Source: Nematostella vectensis (taxonomy: Eukaryota; Cnidaria; Anthozoa; Actiniaria; Edwardsiidae). From it: a stretch of 64,000 bases of DNA. Where the stretch lies: contig NC_064045.1 in assembly GCF_932526225.1 (NCBI RefSeq), forward strand, positions 744,001-808,000, written 5' to 3'. Under the pieces are notes generated by a model. That model ran no database searches. It saw nothing but the letters and a program-made list of their open reading frames with translations, and was not told the origin of the DNA. This document shows positions 49,693 through 62,707 of the stretch, in pieces (the stretch's first letter is position 1; the number at the start of each line of letters is the position of its first letter). Made by a program: the position numbers and the translations under genes.

Positions 49693-50621
49693 ATAGTGTT
49701 CTTTGTTGAAGGGAAGTCTCAAAACTTTTGGGTTGGACCGCATATGGTACTTCTAAGAGCCTCTCGAGAGAACAAGCCTTATCTAGATTTTTTTGGTCCG
49801 TCCTGTCACGCCCAGGGCATGCACAAACACGTGAGGGCACCAGCCCCCATCACTTTTGTAATGGTCCTTCTTCCTTATCACAAGTCTGCTACTCATAACA
49901 TTATGTGGTGTCATGGAGTAATGTACTCTAACATGAGAGAGAAAGCGTCTTTTGTTTTAATTTTATATTGAAACCTGTGTCAACAGGTGTAAAGTGTATT
50001 AACACTAGCTTTACACCTGTAAAATATCAGCAACTATCTGTGATAGAAGTGGCTGGCGTAAAGACAGCTTGGCTTGCTTGAATCTCTGCCTTGTATTTGG
50101 CTAGAACTAGTTCTTTGATCTCGAACGGGTAAAGAGGCCCATGCAGGATATTTTTTTCACGATATACACCTTATAATTATAATTGATGTCCATCGCAATC
50201 CCTGCTTCCTAAAGTTAGAGCCTAGTGCACCACTGGGTTTCAATGGACTCCGAGAAATTTAAAAATGCATACTGCTAGTTTTGCCGCTGTTAATTTAACG
50301 TATACCATTGTCTGGTCTCGCAAATAAATAATAAGAGATACTTTATAAATTTCAATATATACAGAAATACTTTATATATAAATATAATATAAGAGTCGCC
50401 AGAGGGACCTTGAAGGCTTATCCAAAAATGTGCTTATTATACATGTACGACCTACTTTGGGTTTAGAAGTTTGTGAGAAGTCATTGAATATCTTATTCGG
50501 TTTTGATTCTCTGGTGTACTGACTAGTCCTGGTGCAGGTGCCAATGGCAAGATTAGAAGAATTCTGGGCTCTTGTCAAAGTCGTATTCGTTTTTTATTTT
50601 TCGGTGTATTGAATAGTCCAC
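49693..50621. repeat. Unit 54, class E, 929 bp, divergent tail
   Basis: Head as unit 37 but CTCTAAC at the end. Tail has GGTAAAGAGGCC and GCAGGATATTT, followed by the rare haplotype at 50231-50425. Confidence 0.95.
50231..50425. repeat. Divergent sub-haplotype inside unit 54
   Basis: Shares TTTCAATGG, AACGTATACC, TTTATAAATTTC, TATATATAAATATAAT, GAGTCGCCAG and GGCTTATCC with 18678-18870, about 31.5 kb away. It differs from that copy by GGGTTTC and by having the common TCTCGCAAATAAATAA. The first arm of the 17-bp hairpin is destroyed in both. Confidence 0.85.
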
Positions 50622-51554
50622 ATAGTGTTCTTTGTTGAAGGGAAGTCTCAAAACTTCTGGGTTGGACCGCATATGGTACTTCTAAGAGCCTTTCGAGAGA
50701 ACAAGCCTTATCTAGATTTTTTTTGGTCCGTCCTGTCACGCCGAGGGCATGCACAAACACGTGTGGGCCTCACCCCCCATCACTTTTGTAATGGTCCCTC
50801 TTCCTTATCACAAGTCTGCTACTCATAACATTATGTGGTGTCATGGAGTAATGTACTCTTACATGAGAGAGAAAGCGTCTTTTGTTTTAATTTTATATTA
50901 AAACCTGAGTCAACAGGTGTAAAGTGTATTAACACTAGCTTTACACCTGTAAAATATCAGCAACTATCTGTGCTAGAAGTGGCTGGCGTAAAGACAGCTT
51001 GGCTTGCTTGAATCTCTGCCTTGTATTTGGATAGAACTAGTTCTTTGATCTCGAACGGGTAAAGGGGCCCATGCAGGTTATTTGTTTTTCACGATATACA
51101 CCTTATAATTATAATTGATGTACATCGCAATCCCTGCTTCCTAAAGTTAGAGCCTAATGCACCACTGGAGTCCAATGGACTCCGAGAAATTTAAAACTTC
51201 ATACTGCTAGTTTTGCCGCTTTTAATTTAACATATACCATTGTCTGGTCTTGCAAATAAATAATAAGAGATACTTTATACATTTCAATATATACAGAAAT
51301 ACTTTATATATTAATATAATATAAGAGTCTCCAGAGGGACTTTGAAGGCTGTTCCAAAAATGTGCTTATTATACATGTACGACCTACTTTGGGTTTAGAA
51401 GTTTGTGAGAAGTCATTGAATATCTTATTCGGTTTTGATTTATCTGGTGTACTGACTAGTCCTGGTGCAGGTGCCAATGGCCAGATTAGAAGAGTTCTGG
51501 GCTCTTGTCAAAGTCGTATTCGTTTTTTATTTTTCGGTGTATTGAATAGTCCAC
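50622..51554. repeat. Unit 55, mosaic, 933 bp
   Basis: E-like ATA landmark joined to a C-like body (GTGTGGGCCTCACC). Eight Ts where seven are usual shift the head frame. Tail ATATTAAAACC, TGTGCTAGAAG, GCCTAATGCACC and CGCTTTTAAT, shared with unit 60. Confidence 0.95.
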
Positions 51555-52481
51555 ATGGTGTTCTTTGTTAAAGGGAAGTCTCAAAACTTCTGGGTTGGAC
51601 CGCATATGGTACTTCTAAGAGCCTCTCGAGAGAACCAGCCTTATCTAGATTTTTTTGGTCCGTCCTGTAACGCCCAGGGCATGCACAAACACGTGTGGGC
51701 CGCACCCACCATCACTTTTGTAATGGTCCCTCTTCCTTATCACAAGTCTGGTACTCTTAACATTATGTGGTGTCATGGAGTAATGTACTCTTACATGAGA
51801 GAGAAAGCGTCTTTTGTTTTAATTTTATATTGAAACCTGTGTCAACAGGTGTAAAGTGTATTAACACTAGCTTTACACCTATAAAATATCAACAACTATC
51901 TGTGATAGAAGTGGCTGGCGTAATGACAGCTTGGCTTGCTTGAATCTGCCTTGTATTTGGCTAGAACTAGTTCTTTGATCTCGAACGGGTAAAGGGGCCC
52001 ATGCAGGTTATTTTTTTTCACGATATACACCTTATAATTATAATTGATGTCCATCGCAATCCCTGCTTCCTAAAGTTAGAGCCTAGTGCACCACTGGAGT
52101 CCAATGGACTCCGAGAAACTTAAAAATGCATACTGCTAGTTTTGCCGCTGTTAATTTATCATATACCATTGTCTGGTCTCGCAAATAAATAATAAGAGAT
52201 ACATTATATATTTCAATATATACAGAAATACTTTATATATTAATATAATATAAGAGTCTCCAGAGGGACTTTGAAGGCTGTTCCAAAACTGTGCTTATTA
52301 TACATGTACGACCTACTTTGGGTTTAGAAGTATGTGAGAAGTCATTGAATATCTTATTCGGTTTTGATTTATCTGGTGTACTGACAAGTCCTGGTGCAGG
52401 TGCTAATGGCCAGATTAGAAGAGTTCTGGGCTCTTGTCAAAGTCGTATTCGTTTTTTTTTTCGGTGTTTTGAATAGTCCAC
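51555..52481. repeat. Unit 56, class A, 927 bp
   Basis: Private GTAACGCCC and GAAACTTAAAA. GAAGTATGTGAG is shared with units 61 and 62. A hybrid GTGTACTGACAAG occurs before the T-tract. Confidence 0.95.
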
Positions 52482-53410
52482 ATGGTGTTCTTTGTTGAAG
52501 GGAAGTCTCAAAACTTCTGGGTTGGACCGCATGTGGTACTTCTAAGAGCCTCTCGAGAGAACAAGCCTTATCTAGATTTTTTTGGTCCGTCCTGTCACGC
52601 CCAGGGCATGCACAAACACGTGTGGGCACCGACCCCTATCACTTTTGTAATGGTCCTTCTTCCCTATCACAAGTCTGCTACTCATACCATTATGTGGTGT
52701 CATAGAGTAATGTACTCTAACATGAGAGAGAAAGCGTCTTTTGTTTTCATTTTATATTGAAACCTGTGTCAACAGGTGTAAAGTGTATTAACACTAGCTT
52801 TACACCTGTAAAATATCAGCAACTATCTGTGATAGAAGTGGCTGGCGTAATGACAGCTTGGCTTGCTTGAATCTCTGCCTTGTATTTGGCTAGAACTAGT
52901 TCTTTGATCTCGAACGGGTAAAGGGGCCCATGCAGGTTATTTTTTTTCACGATATACACCTTATAATTATAATTGATGTCCATCGCAATCCCTGCTTCCT
53001 AAAGTTAGAGCCTAGTGCACCACTGGAGTCCAATGGACTCCGTGAAATTTAAAAATGCATACCGCTAGTTTTGCCGCTGTTAATTTATCATATACCATTG
53101 TCTGGTATCGCAAATAAATAATAAGAGATACATTATATATTTCAATATATACAGAAATACTTTATATGTTAATATAATATAAGAGTCTCCAGAGGGACTT
53201 TGAAGGCTGTTCCAAAACTGTGCTTATTATACATGTACGACCTACTTTGGGTTTAGAAGTTTGTGAGAAGTCATTGAATATCTTATTCGGTTTTGATTCT
53301 CTGGTTACTGACAAGTCCTGGTGCAGGTGCCAATGGCCAGATTAGAAGAATTCTGGGCTCTTGTCAAAGTCGTATTCGTTTTTTATTTTTCGGTGTATTG
53401 AATAGTCCAC
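52482..53410. repeat. Unit 57, class D, 929 bp
   Basis: GCACCGACCCC and GTCATAGAGTAATG, both shared with unit 63 (5,567 bp away). Private CATACCATT. Confidence 0.95.
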
Positions 53411-54336
53411 ATAGTGTTCTTTGTTGAAGGGAAGTCTCAAAACTTCTGGGTTGGACCGCATATGGTCCTTTAAAGAGCCTCTCGAGAGAACAAGCCTTAT
53501 CTAGATTTTTTTGGTCCGTCCTGTCACGCCCAGGTCATGCACAAACACGTGAGGGCACCAACCCCCATCACTTTTGTAATGGTCCTTCTTCCTTATCACA
53601 AGTCTGCTACTCATAACATTATGTGGTGTCATGGAGTAATGTACTCTTACATGAGAGAGAAAGCGTCTTTTGTTTTAATTTTATATTGAAACCTGAGTCA
53701 ACAGGTGTAAAGTGTATTAACACTAGCTTTACACCTGTAAAATATCAGCAACTATCTGTGATAGAAGTGGCTGGCGTAAAGACAGCTTGGCTTGCTTGAA
53801 TCTCTGCCTTGTATTTGGCTAGAACTAGTTCTTTGATCTCGAACGGGTAAAGGGGCCCATGCAGGTTATTTTTTTTCACGATATACACCTTATAATTATA
53901 ATTGATGTCCATCGCAATCCCTGCTTCCTAAAGTTAGAGCCTAGTGCACCACTGGAGTCCAATGGACTCCGAGAAATTTAAAAATGCATACTGCTAGTTT
54001 TGCCGCTGTTAATTTATCATATACCATTGTCTGGTCTCGCAAATAAATAATAAGAGATACATTATATATTTCAATATATACAGAAATACTTTATATATTA
54101 ATATAATATAAGAGTCTCCAGAGGGACTTTGAAGGCTGTTCCAAAACTGTGCTTATTATACATGTACGACCTACTTTGGGTTTAGAAGTTTGTGAGAAGT
54201 CATTGAATATCTTATTCGGTTTTGATTCTCTGGTTACTGACAAGTCCTGGTGCAGGTGCTAATGGCCAGATTAGAAGAGTTTTTGGCTCTTGTCAAAGTA
54301 GTATTCGTTTTTTTTTCGGTGTTTTGAATAGTCCAC
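53411..54336. repeat. Unit 58, class E, 926 bp
   Basis: ATGGTCCTTTAAAG gives TAA in the head frame. Private CCCAGGTCATGC. Confidence 0.95.
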
Positions 54337-55265
54337 ATGGTGTTCTTTGTTGAAGGGAAGTCTCAAAACTTCTGGGTTGGACCGCATGTGGTACTTCTAA
54401 GAGCCTCTCGAGAGAACAAGCCTTATCTAGATTTTTTTGATCCGTCCTGTCACGCCCAGGGCATGCACAAACACGTGTGGGCCGCACCCACCATCACTTT
54501 TGTAATGGTCCCTCTTCCTTATCACAAGTCTGGTACTCTTAACATTATGTGGTGTCATGGAGTAATGTACTCTTACATGAGAGAGAAAGCGTCTTTTGTT
54601 TTAATTTTATATTGAAACCTGTGTCAACAGGTGTAAAGTGTATTAACACTAGCTTTACACCTATAAAATATCAACAACTATCTGTGATAGAAGTGGCTGG
54701 CGTAATGACAGCTTGGCTTGCTTGAATCTGCCTTGTATTTGGCTAGAACTAGTTCTTTGATCTCGAACGGGTAAAGGGGCCCATGCAGGTTATTTTTTTT
54801 CACGATATACACCTTATAATTATAATTGATGTCCATCGCAATCCCTGCTTCCTAAAGTTAGAGCCTAGTGCACCACTGGAGTCCAATGGACTCCGAGAAA
54901 TTTAAAAATGCATACTGCTAGTTTTGCCGCTGTTAATTTATCATATACCATTGTCTGGTCTCGCAAATAAATAATAAGAGATACATTATATATTTCAATA
55001 TATACAGAAATACTTTATATATTAATATAATATAAGAGTCTCCAGAGGGACTTTGAAGGCTGTTCCAAAACTGTGCTTATTATACATGTACGACCTACTT
55101 TGGGTTTCGAAGTTTGTGAGAAGTCATTGAATATCTTATTCGGTTTTGATTCTCTGGTTACTGACAAGTCCTGGTGCAGGTGCTAATGGCCAGATTAGAA
55201 GAGTTCTGGGCTCTTGTCAAAGTCGTATTCGTTTTTTTTTTTTTTTGGTGTTTTGAATAGTCCAC
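54337..55265. repeat. Unit 59, class F, 929 bp
   Basis: Like units 38, 43 and 48 but with a different tail. Private TTTTTGATCCG. Its T-tract is 15 bases, the longest I counted at this site. Confidence 0.95.
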
Positions 55266-56198
55266 ATGGTGTTCTTTGTTGAAGGGAAGTCTCAAAACTT
55301 CTGGGTTGGACCGCATATGGTACTTCTAAGAGCCTCTCGAGAGAACAAGCCTTATCTAGATTTTTTTTGGTCCGTCCTGTCACGCCCAGGGCATGCACAA
55401 ACACGTGTGGGCACCAACCCCTATCACTTTTGTAATGGTCCTTCTTCCTTATCACAAGTCTGCTACTCATAACATTATGTGGTGTCATGGAGTAATGTAC
55501 TCTTACATGAGAGAGAAAGCGTCTTTTGTTTTAATTTTATATTAAAACCTGAGTCAACAGGTGTAAAGTGTATTAACACTAGCTTTACACCTGTAAAATA
55601 TCAGCAACTATCTGTGCTAGAAGTGGCTGGCGTAAAGACAGCTTGGCTTGCTTGAATCTCTGCCTTGTATTTGGATAGAACTAGTTCTTTGATCTCGAAC
55701 GGGTAAAGGGGCCCATGCAGGTTATTTGTTTTTCACGATATACACCTTATAATTATAATTGATGTCCATCGCAATCCCTGCTTCCTAAAGTTAGAGCCTA
55801 ATGCACCACTGGAGTCCAATGGACTCCGAGAAATTTAAAAATTCATACTGCTAGTTTTGCCGCTTTTAATTTAACATATACCATTGTCTGGTCTTGCAAA
55901 TAAATAATAAGAGATACTTTATACATTTCAATATATACAGAAATACTTTATATATTAATATAATATAAGAGTCTCCAGAGGGACTTTGAAGGCTGTTCCA
56001 AAAATGTGCTTATTATACATGTACGACCTACTTTGGGTTTAGAAGTTTGTGAGAAGTCATTGAATATCTTATTCGGTTTTGATTTATCTGGTGTACTGAC
56101 TAGTCCTGGTGCAGGTGCCAATGGCCAGATTAGAAGAGTTCTGGGCTCTTGTCAAAGTCGTATTCGTTTTTTATTTTTCGGTGTATTGAATAGTCCAC
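55266..56198. repeat. Unit 60, mosaic, 933 bp
   Basis: CATATGG front, D-like middle, CTCTTAC end. Eight Ts shift the head frame. Tail nearly the same as unit 55, 4,644 bp upstream. Confidence 0.95.
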
Positions 56199-57123
56199 AT
56201 GGTGTTCTTTGTTAAAGGGAAGTCTCAAAACTTCTGGGTTGGACCGCATATGGTACTTCTAAGAGCCTCTCGAGAGAACCAGCCTTATCTAGATTTTTTT
56301 GGTCCGTCCTGTCACGCCCAGGGCATGCACAAACACGTGTGGGCCGCACCCACCATCACTTTTGTAATGGTCCCTCTTCCTTATCACAAGTCTGGTACTC
56401 TTAACATTATGTGGTGTCATGGAGTAATGTACTCTTACATGAGAGAGAAAGCGTCTTTTGTTTTAATTTTATATTGAAACCTGTGTCAACAGGTGTAAAG
56501 TGTATTAACACTAGCTTTACACCTATAAAATATCAACAACTATCTGTGATAGAAGTGGCTGGCGTAATGACAGCTTGGCTTGCTTGAATCTGCCTTGTAT
56601 TTGGCTAGAACTAGTTCTTTGATCTCGAACGGGTAAAGGGGCCCATGCAGGTTATTTTTTTTCACGATATACACCTTATAATTATAATTGATGTCCATCG
56701 CAATCCCTGCTTCCTAAAGTTAGAGCCTAGTGCACCACTGGAGTCCAATGGACTCCGAGAAATTAAAAAATACATACTGCTAGTTTTGCCGCTGTTAATT
56801 TATCATATACCATTGTCTGGTCTCGCAAATAAATAATAAGAGATACATTATATATTTCAATATATACAGAAATACTTTATATATTAATATAATATAAGAG
56901 TCTCCAGAGGGACTTTGAAGGCTGTTCCAAAACTGTGCTTATTATACATGTACGACCTACTTTGGGTTTAGAAGTATGTGAGAAGTCATTGAATATCTTA
57001 TTCGGTTTTGATTCTCTGGTTACTGACAAGTCCTGGTGCAGGTGCTAATGGCCAGATTAGAAGAGTTCTGGGCTCTTGTCAAAGTCGTATTCGTTTTTTT
57101 TTTCGGTGTTTTGAATAGTCCAC
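56199..57123. repeat. Unit 61, class A, 925 bp
   Basis: Tail GAAATTAAAAAATACAT and GAAGTATGTGAG, repeated in unit 62. Confidence 0.95.
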
Positions 57124-58048
57124 ATGGTGTTCTTTGTTGAAGGGAAGTCTCAAAACTTCTGGGTTGGACCGCATATGGTACTTCTAAGAGCCTCTCGAGA
57201 GAACCAGCCTTATCTAGATTTTTTTGGTCCGTCCTGTCACGCCCAGGGCATGCACAAACACGTGTGGGCCGCACCCACCATCACTTTTGTAATGGTCCCT
57301 CTTCCTTATCACAAGTCTGGTACTCTTAACATTATGTGGTGTCATGGAGTAATGTACTCTTACATGAGAGAGAAAGCGTCTTTTGTTTTAATTTTATATT
57401 GAAACCTGTGTCAACAGGTGTAAAGTGTATTAACACTAGCTTTACACCTATAAAATATCAACAACTATCTGTGATAGAAGTGGCTGGCGTAATGACAGCT
57501 TGGCTTGCTTGAATCTGCCTTGTATTTGGCTAGAACTAGTTCTTTGATCTCGAACGGGTAAAGGGGCCCATGCAGGTTATTTTTTTTCACGATATACACC
57601 TTATAATTATAATTGATGTCCATCGCAATCCCTGCTTCCTAAAGTTAGAGCCTAGTGCACCACTGGAGTCCAATGGACTCCGAGAAATTAAAAAATACAT
57701 ACTGCTAGTTTTGCCGCTGTTAATTTATCATATACCATTGTCTGGTCTCGCAAATAAATAATAAGAGATACATTATATATTTCAATATATACAGAAATAC
57801 TTTATATATTAATATAATATAAGAGTCTCCAGAGGGACTTTGAAGGCTGTTCCAAAACTGTGCTTATTATACATGTACGACCTACTTTGGGTTTAGAAGT
57901 ATGTGAGAAGTCATTGAATATCTTATTCGGTTTTGATTCTCTGGTTACTGACAAGTCCTGGTGCAGGTGCTAATGGCCAGATTAGAAGAGTTCTGGGCTC
58001 TTGTCAAAGTCGTATTCGTTTTTTTTTTCGGTGTTTTGAATAGTCCAC
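57124..58048. repeat. Unit 62, class B-like, 925 bp
   Basis: GTTGAA with an A-type body and GTATTCG before the landmark. Tail the same as unit 61, so it looks like a one-unit duplication. Confidence 0.95.
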
Positions 58049-58980
58049 ATGGTGTTCTTTGTTGAAGGGAAGTCTCAAAACTTCTGGGTTGGACCGCATG
58101 TGGTACTTCTAAGAGCCTCTCGAGAGAACAAGCCTTATCTAGATTTTTTTGGTCCGTCCTGTCACGCCCAGGGCATGCACAAACACGTGTGGGCACCGAC
58201 CCCTATCACTTTTGTAATGGTCCTTCTTCCCTATCACAAGTCTGCTACTCATAACATTATGTGGTGTCATAGAGTAATGTACTCTAACATGAGAGAGAAA
58301 GCGTCTTTTGTTTTCATTTTATATTGAAACCTGTGTCAACAGGTGTAAAGTGTATTAACACTAGCTTTACACCTGTAAAATATCAGCAACTATCTGTGAT
58401 AGAAGTGGCTGGCGTAATGACAGCTTGGCTTGCTTGAATCTCTGCCTTGTATTTGGCTAGAACTAGTTCTTTGATCTCGAACGGGTAAAGGGGCCCATGC
58501 AGGTTATTTTTTTTCACGATATACACCTTATAATTATAATTGATGTCCATCGCAATCCCTGCTTCCTAAAGTTAGAGCCTAGTGCACCACTGGAGTCCAA
58601 TGGACTCCGTGAAATTTAAAAATGCATACCGCTAGTTTTGCCGCTGTTAATTTATCATATACCATTGTCTGGTCTCGCAAATAAATAATAAGAGATACAT
58701 TATATATTTCAATATATACAGAAATACTTTATATATTAATATAATATAAGAGTCTCCTGAGGGACTTTGAAGGCTGTTCCAAAAATGTGCTTATTATACA
58801 TGTACGACCTACTTTGGGTTTAGAAGTTTGTGAGAAGTCATTGAATATCTTATTCGGTTTTGATTTATCTGGTGTACTGACTAGTCCTGGTGCAGGTGCC
58901 AATGGCCAGATTAGAAGAGTTCTGGGCTCTTGTTAAAGTCGTATTCGTTTTTTTTTTTTTCGGTGTATTGAATAGTCCAC
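58049..58980. repeat. Unit 63, class D, 932 bp
   Basis: Shares GCACCGACCCC and GTCATAGAGTAATG with unit 57. Private TCTCCTGAGGG and CTTGTTAAAG. Confidence 0.95.
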
Positions 58981-59911
58981 ATGGTGTTCTTTGTTAAAGG
59001 GAAGTCTCAAAACTTCTGGTTTGGACCGCATATGGTACTTCTAAGAGCCTCTCGAGAGAACCAGCCTTATCTAGATTTTTTTGGTCCGTCATGTCACGCC
59101 CAGGGCATGCACAAACACGTGTGGGCCTCACCCCCCATCACTTTTGTAATGGTCCCTCCTCCTTATCACAAGTCTGCTACTCATAACATTATGTGGTGTC
59201 ATGGAGTAATGCACTCTTACATGAGAGAGAAAGCGTCTTTTGTTTTAATTTTATATGGAAACCTGAGTCAACAGGTGTAAAGTGTATTAACACTAGCTTT
59301 ACACCTGTAAAATATCAGCAACTATCTGTGATAGAAGTGGCTGGAGTAAAGACAGCTTGGCTTGCTTGAATCTCTGCCTTGTATTTGGATAGAACTAGTT
59401 CTTTGATCTCGAACGGGTAAAGGGGCCCATGCAGGTTATTTTTTTTTCACGATATACACCTTATAATTATAATTGATGTCCATCGCAATCCCTGCTTCCT
59501 AAAGTTAGAGCCTAGTAGACCACTGGAGTCCAATGGACTCCGAGAAATTTAAAAATTCATACTGCTAGTTTTGCCGCTGTTAATTTAACATATACCATTG
59601 TCTGGTCTTGCAAATAAATAATAAGAGATTCTTTATACATTTCAATATATACAGAAATACTTTGTATATTAATATAATATAAGAGTCTCTAGAGGGACTT
59701 TGAAGGCTGTTCCAAAAATGTGCTTATAATACATGTACGACCTACTTTGGGTTTAGAAGTTTGTGAGAAGTCATTGAATATCTTATTCGGTTTTGATTCT
59801 CTGGTGTACTGACTAGTCCTGGTGCAGGTGCCAATGGCCAGATTAGAAGAGTTCTGGGCTCTTGTCAAAGTCGTATTAGTTTTTTATTTTTCGGTGTATT
59901 GAATAGTCCAC
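58981..59911. repeat. Unit 64, mosaic A/C, 931 bp
   Basis: A-like front (GTTAAA, AACCAG) joined to a C-like back (GGCCTCACCCCCC). TATATGGAAACC removes the usual stop of the head frame. Private TTCTGGTTTGG, CGTCATGTC and AATGCACTC. Confidence 0.95.
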
Positions 59912-60846
59912 ATGGTGTTCTTTGTTGAAGGGAAGTCTCAAAACTTCTGGGTTGGACCGCATATGGTACTTCTAAGAGCGTCTTGAGAGAACCAGCCTTA
60001 TCTAGATTTTTTTGGTCCGTCCTGTCACGCCCAGGGCATGCACAAACACGTGTGGGCCTCACCCCCCATCACTTTTGTAATGGTCCCTCTTCCTTATCAC
60101 AAGTCTGGTACTCTTAACATTATGTGGTGTCATGGAGTAATGTACTCTTACATGAGAGAGAAAGCGTCTTTTGTTTTAATTTTATATTTAAACCTGAGTC
60201 AACAGGTGTAAAGTGTATTAACACTAGCTTTACACCTGTAAAATATCAGCAACTATCTGTGATAGAAGTGGCTGGCGTAAAGACAGCTTGGCTTGCTTGA
60301 ATCTCTGCCTTGTATTTGGATAGAACTAGTTCTTTGATCTCGAACGGGTAAAGGGGCCCATGCAGGTTTTTTTTTTTTTTCACGCTATACACCTTATAAT
60401 TATAATTGATGTCCATCGCAATCCCTGCTTCCTAAAGTTAGAGCCTAGTGCACCACTGGAGTCCAATGGACTCCGGGAAATTTAAAAATTCATACTGCTA
60501 GTTTTGCCGCTGTTAATTTAACATATACCATTGTCTGGTCTTGCAAATAAATAATAAGAGATACTTTATACATTTCAATATATACAGAGATACTTTATAT
60601 ATTAATATAATATAAGAGTCTCCAGAGGGACTTTGAAGGCTGTTCCAAAAATGTGCTTATTATACATGTACGACCTACTTTGGGTTTAGAAGTTTGTGAG
60701 AAGTCATTGAATATCTTATTCGGTTTTGATTTATCTGGTGTACTGACTAGTCCTGGTGCAGGTGCCAATGGCCAGATTAAAAGAGTTCTGGGCTCTTGTC
60801 AAAGTCGTATTCGTTTTTTATTTTTTCGGTGTATTAAATAGTCCAC
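59912..60846. repeat. Unit 65, mosaic B/C/B, 935 bp
   Basis: GTATTAG before its landmark and a B-like front, but GGCCTCACCCCCC, then TCTGGTACTCTT. GCGTCTTGAG gives TGA. Tail with a 14-base T-tract and CACGCTATAC. Longest unit. Confidence 0.95.
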
Positions 60847-61778
60847 ATGGTGTTCTTTGTTAAAGGGAAGTCTCAAAACTTCTGGGTTGGACCGCATGTG
60901 GTACTTCTAAGAGCCTCTCGAGAGAAACAGCCTTATCTAGATTTTTTTGGTCCGTCCTGTCACGCCCAGGGCATGCACAAACACGTGTGGGCCGCACCCA
61001 CCATCACTTTTGTAATGGTCCCTCTTCCTTATCACAAGTCTGGTACTCTTAACATTATGTGGTGTCATGGAGTAATGTACTCTTACATGAGAGAAAAAGC
61101 GTCTTTTGTTTTCATTTTATATTGAAACCTGTGTCAACAGGTGTAAAGTGTATTAACACTAGCTTTACACCTGTAAAATATTAACAACTATCTGTGATAG
61201 AAGTGGCTGGCGTAATGACAGCTTGGCTTGCTTGAATCTCTGCCTTGTATTTGGATAGAACTAGTTCTTTGATCTCGAACGCGTAAAGGGGCCCATGCAG
61301 GCTATTTTTTTTCACGATATACACCTTATAATTATAATTGATGTCCATCGCAATCCCTGCTTCCTAAAGTTAGAGCCTAGTGCACCACTGGAGTCCAATG
61401 GACTCCGAGAAATTTAAAAATGCATACTGCTAGTTTTGCCGCTGTTAATTTAACATATACCATTGCCTGGTCTTGCAAATAAATAATAAGAGATACTTTA
61501 TACATTTCAATATATACAGAAATACTTTATATATTAATATAATATAAGAGTCTCCAGAGGGACTTTGAAGGCTGTTCCAAAAATGTGCTTATTATACATG
61601 TACGACCTACTTTGGGTTTAGAAGTTTGTGAGAAGTCATTGAATATCTTATTCGTTTTTGATTTATCTGGTGTACTGACTAGTCCTGGTGCAGGTGCCAA
61701 TGGCCAGATTAGAAGAGTTCTGGGCTCTTGTCAAAGTCGTATTCGTTTTTTTATTTTTCGGTGTATTGAATAGTCCAC
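60847..61778. repeat. Unit 66, class A variant, 932 bp
   Basis: CATGTGG in an A body. Private GAGAAACAG, ATATTAACAAC and GAACGCGTAAAG. GCAGGCTATT shared with unit 67. Confidence 0.95.
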
Positions 61779-62707
61779 ATGGTGTTCTTTGTTAAAGGGA
61801 AGTCTCAAAACTTCTGGGTTGGACCGCATATGATACTTCTAAGAGCCTCTCGAGAGAACCAGCCTTATCTAGATTTTTTTGGTCCGTCCTGTCACGCCCA
61901 GGGCATGCACAAACACGTGTGGGCCGCACCCACCATCACTTTTGTAATGATCCCTCTTCCTTATCACAAGTCTAGTACTCTTAACATTATGTGGTGTCAT
62001 GGAGTAATGTACTCTTACATGAGAGAGAAAGCGTCTTTTGTTTTAATTTTATATTGAAACCTGTGTCAACAGGTGTAAAGTGTATTAACACTAGCTTTAC
62101 ACCTGTAAAATATCATCAACTATCTGTGATAGAAGTGGCTGGCGTAATGACAGCTTGGCTTGCTTGAACCTCTGCCTTGTATTTGGATAGAACTAGTTCT
62201 TTGATCTCGAACGGGTAAAGGGGCCCATGCAGGCTATTTTTTTTCACGATATACACCTTATAATTATAATTGATGTCCACCGCAATCCCTGCTTCCTAAA
62301 GTTAGAGCCTAGTGCACCACTGGAGTCCAATGGACACCGAGAAATTTAAAAATTCATACTGCTAGTTTTGCCGCTGTTAATTTATCATATACCATTGTCT
62401 GGTCTCGCAAATAAATAATAAGAGATACATTATATATTTCAATATATACAGAAATACTTTATATATTAATATAATATAAGAGTCTCCAGAGGGACTTTGA
62501 AGGCTGTTCCAAAACTGTGCTTATTATACATGTACCACCTACTTTGGGTTTAGAAGTTTGTGAGAAGTCATTGAATATCTTATTCGGTTTTGATTCTCTG
62601 GTTACTGACAAGTCCTGGTGCAGGTGCTAATGGCCAGATTAGAAGAGTTCTGGGCTCTTGTCAAAGTCGTATTCGTTTTTTTTTTTTCGGTGTTTTTAAT
62701 AGTCCAC
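61779..62707. repeat. Unit 67, class A, 929 bp
   Basis: Private TATGATACTT, AATGATCCC, TCTAGTACTC, TCCACCGC and GTACCACC. Shares GCAGGCTATT with unit 66. Confidence 0.95.
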
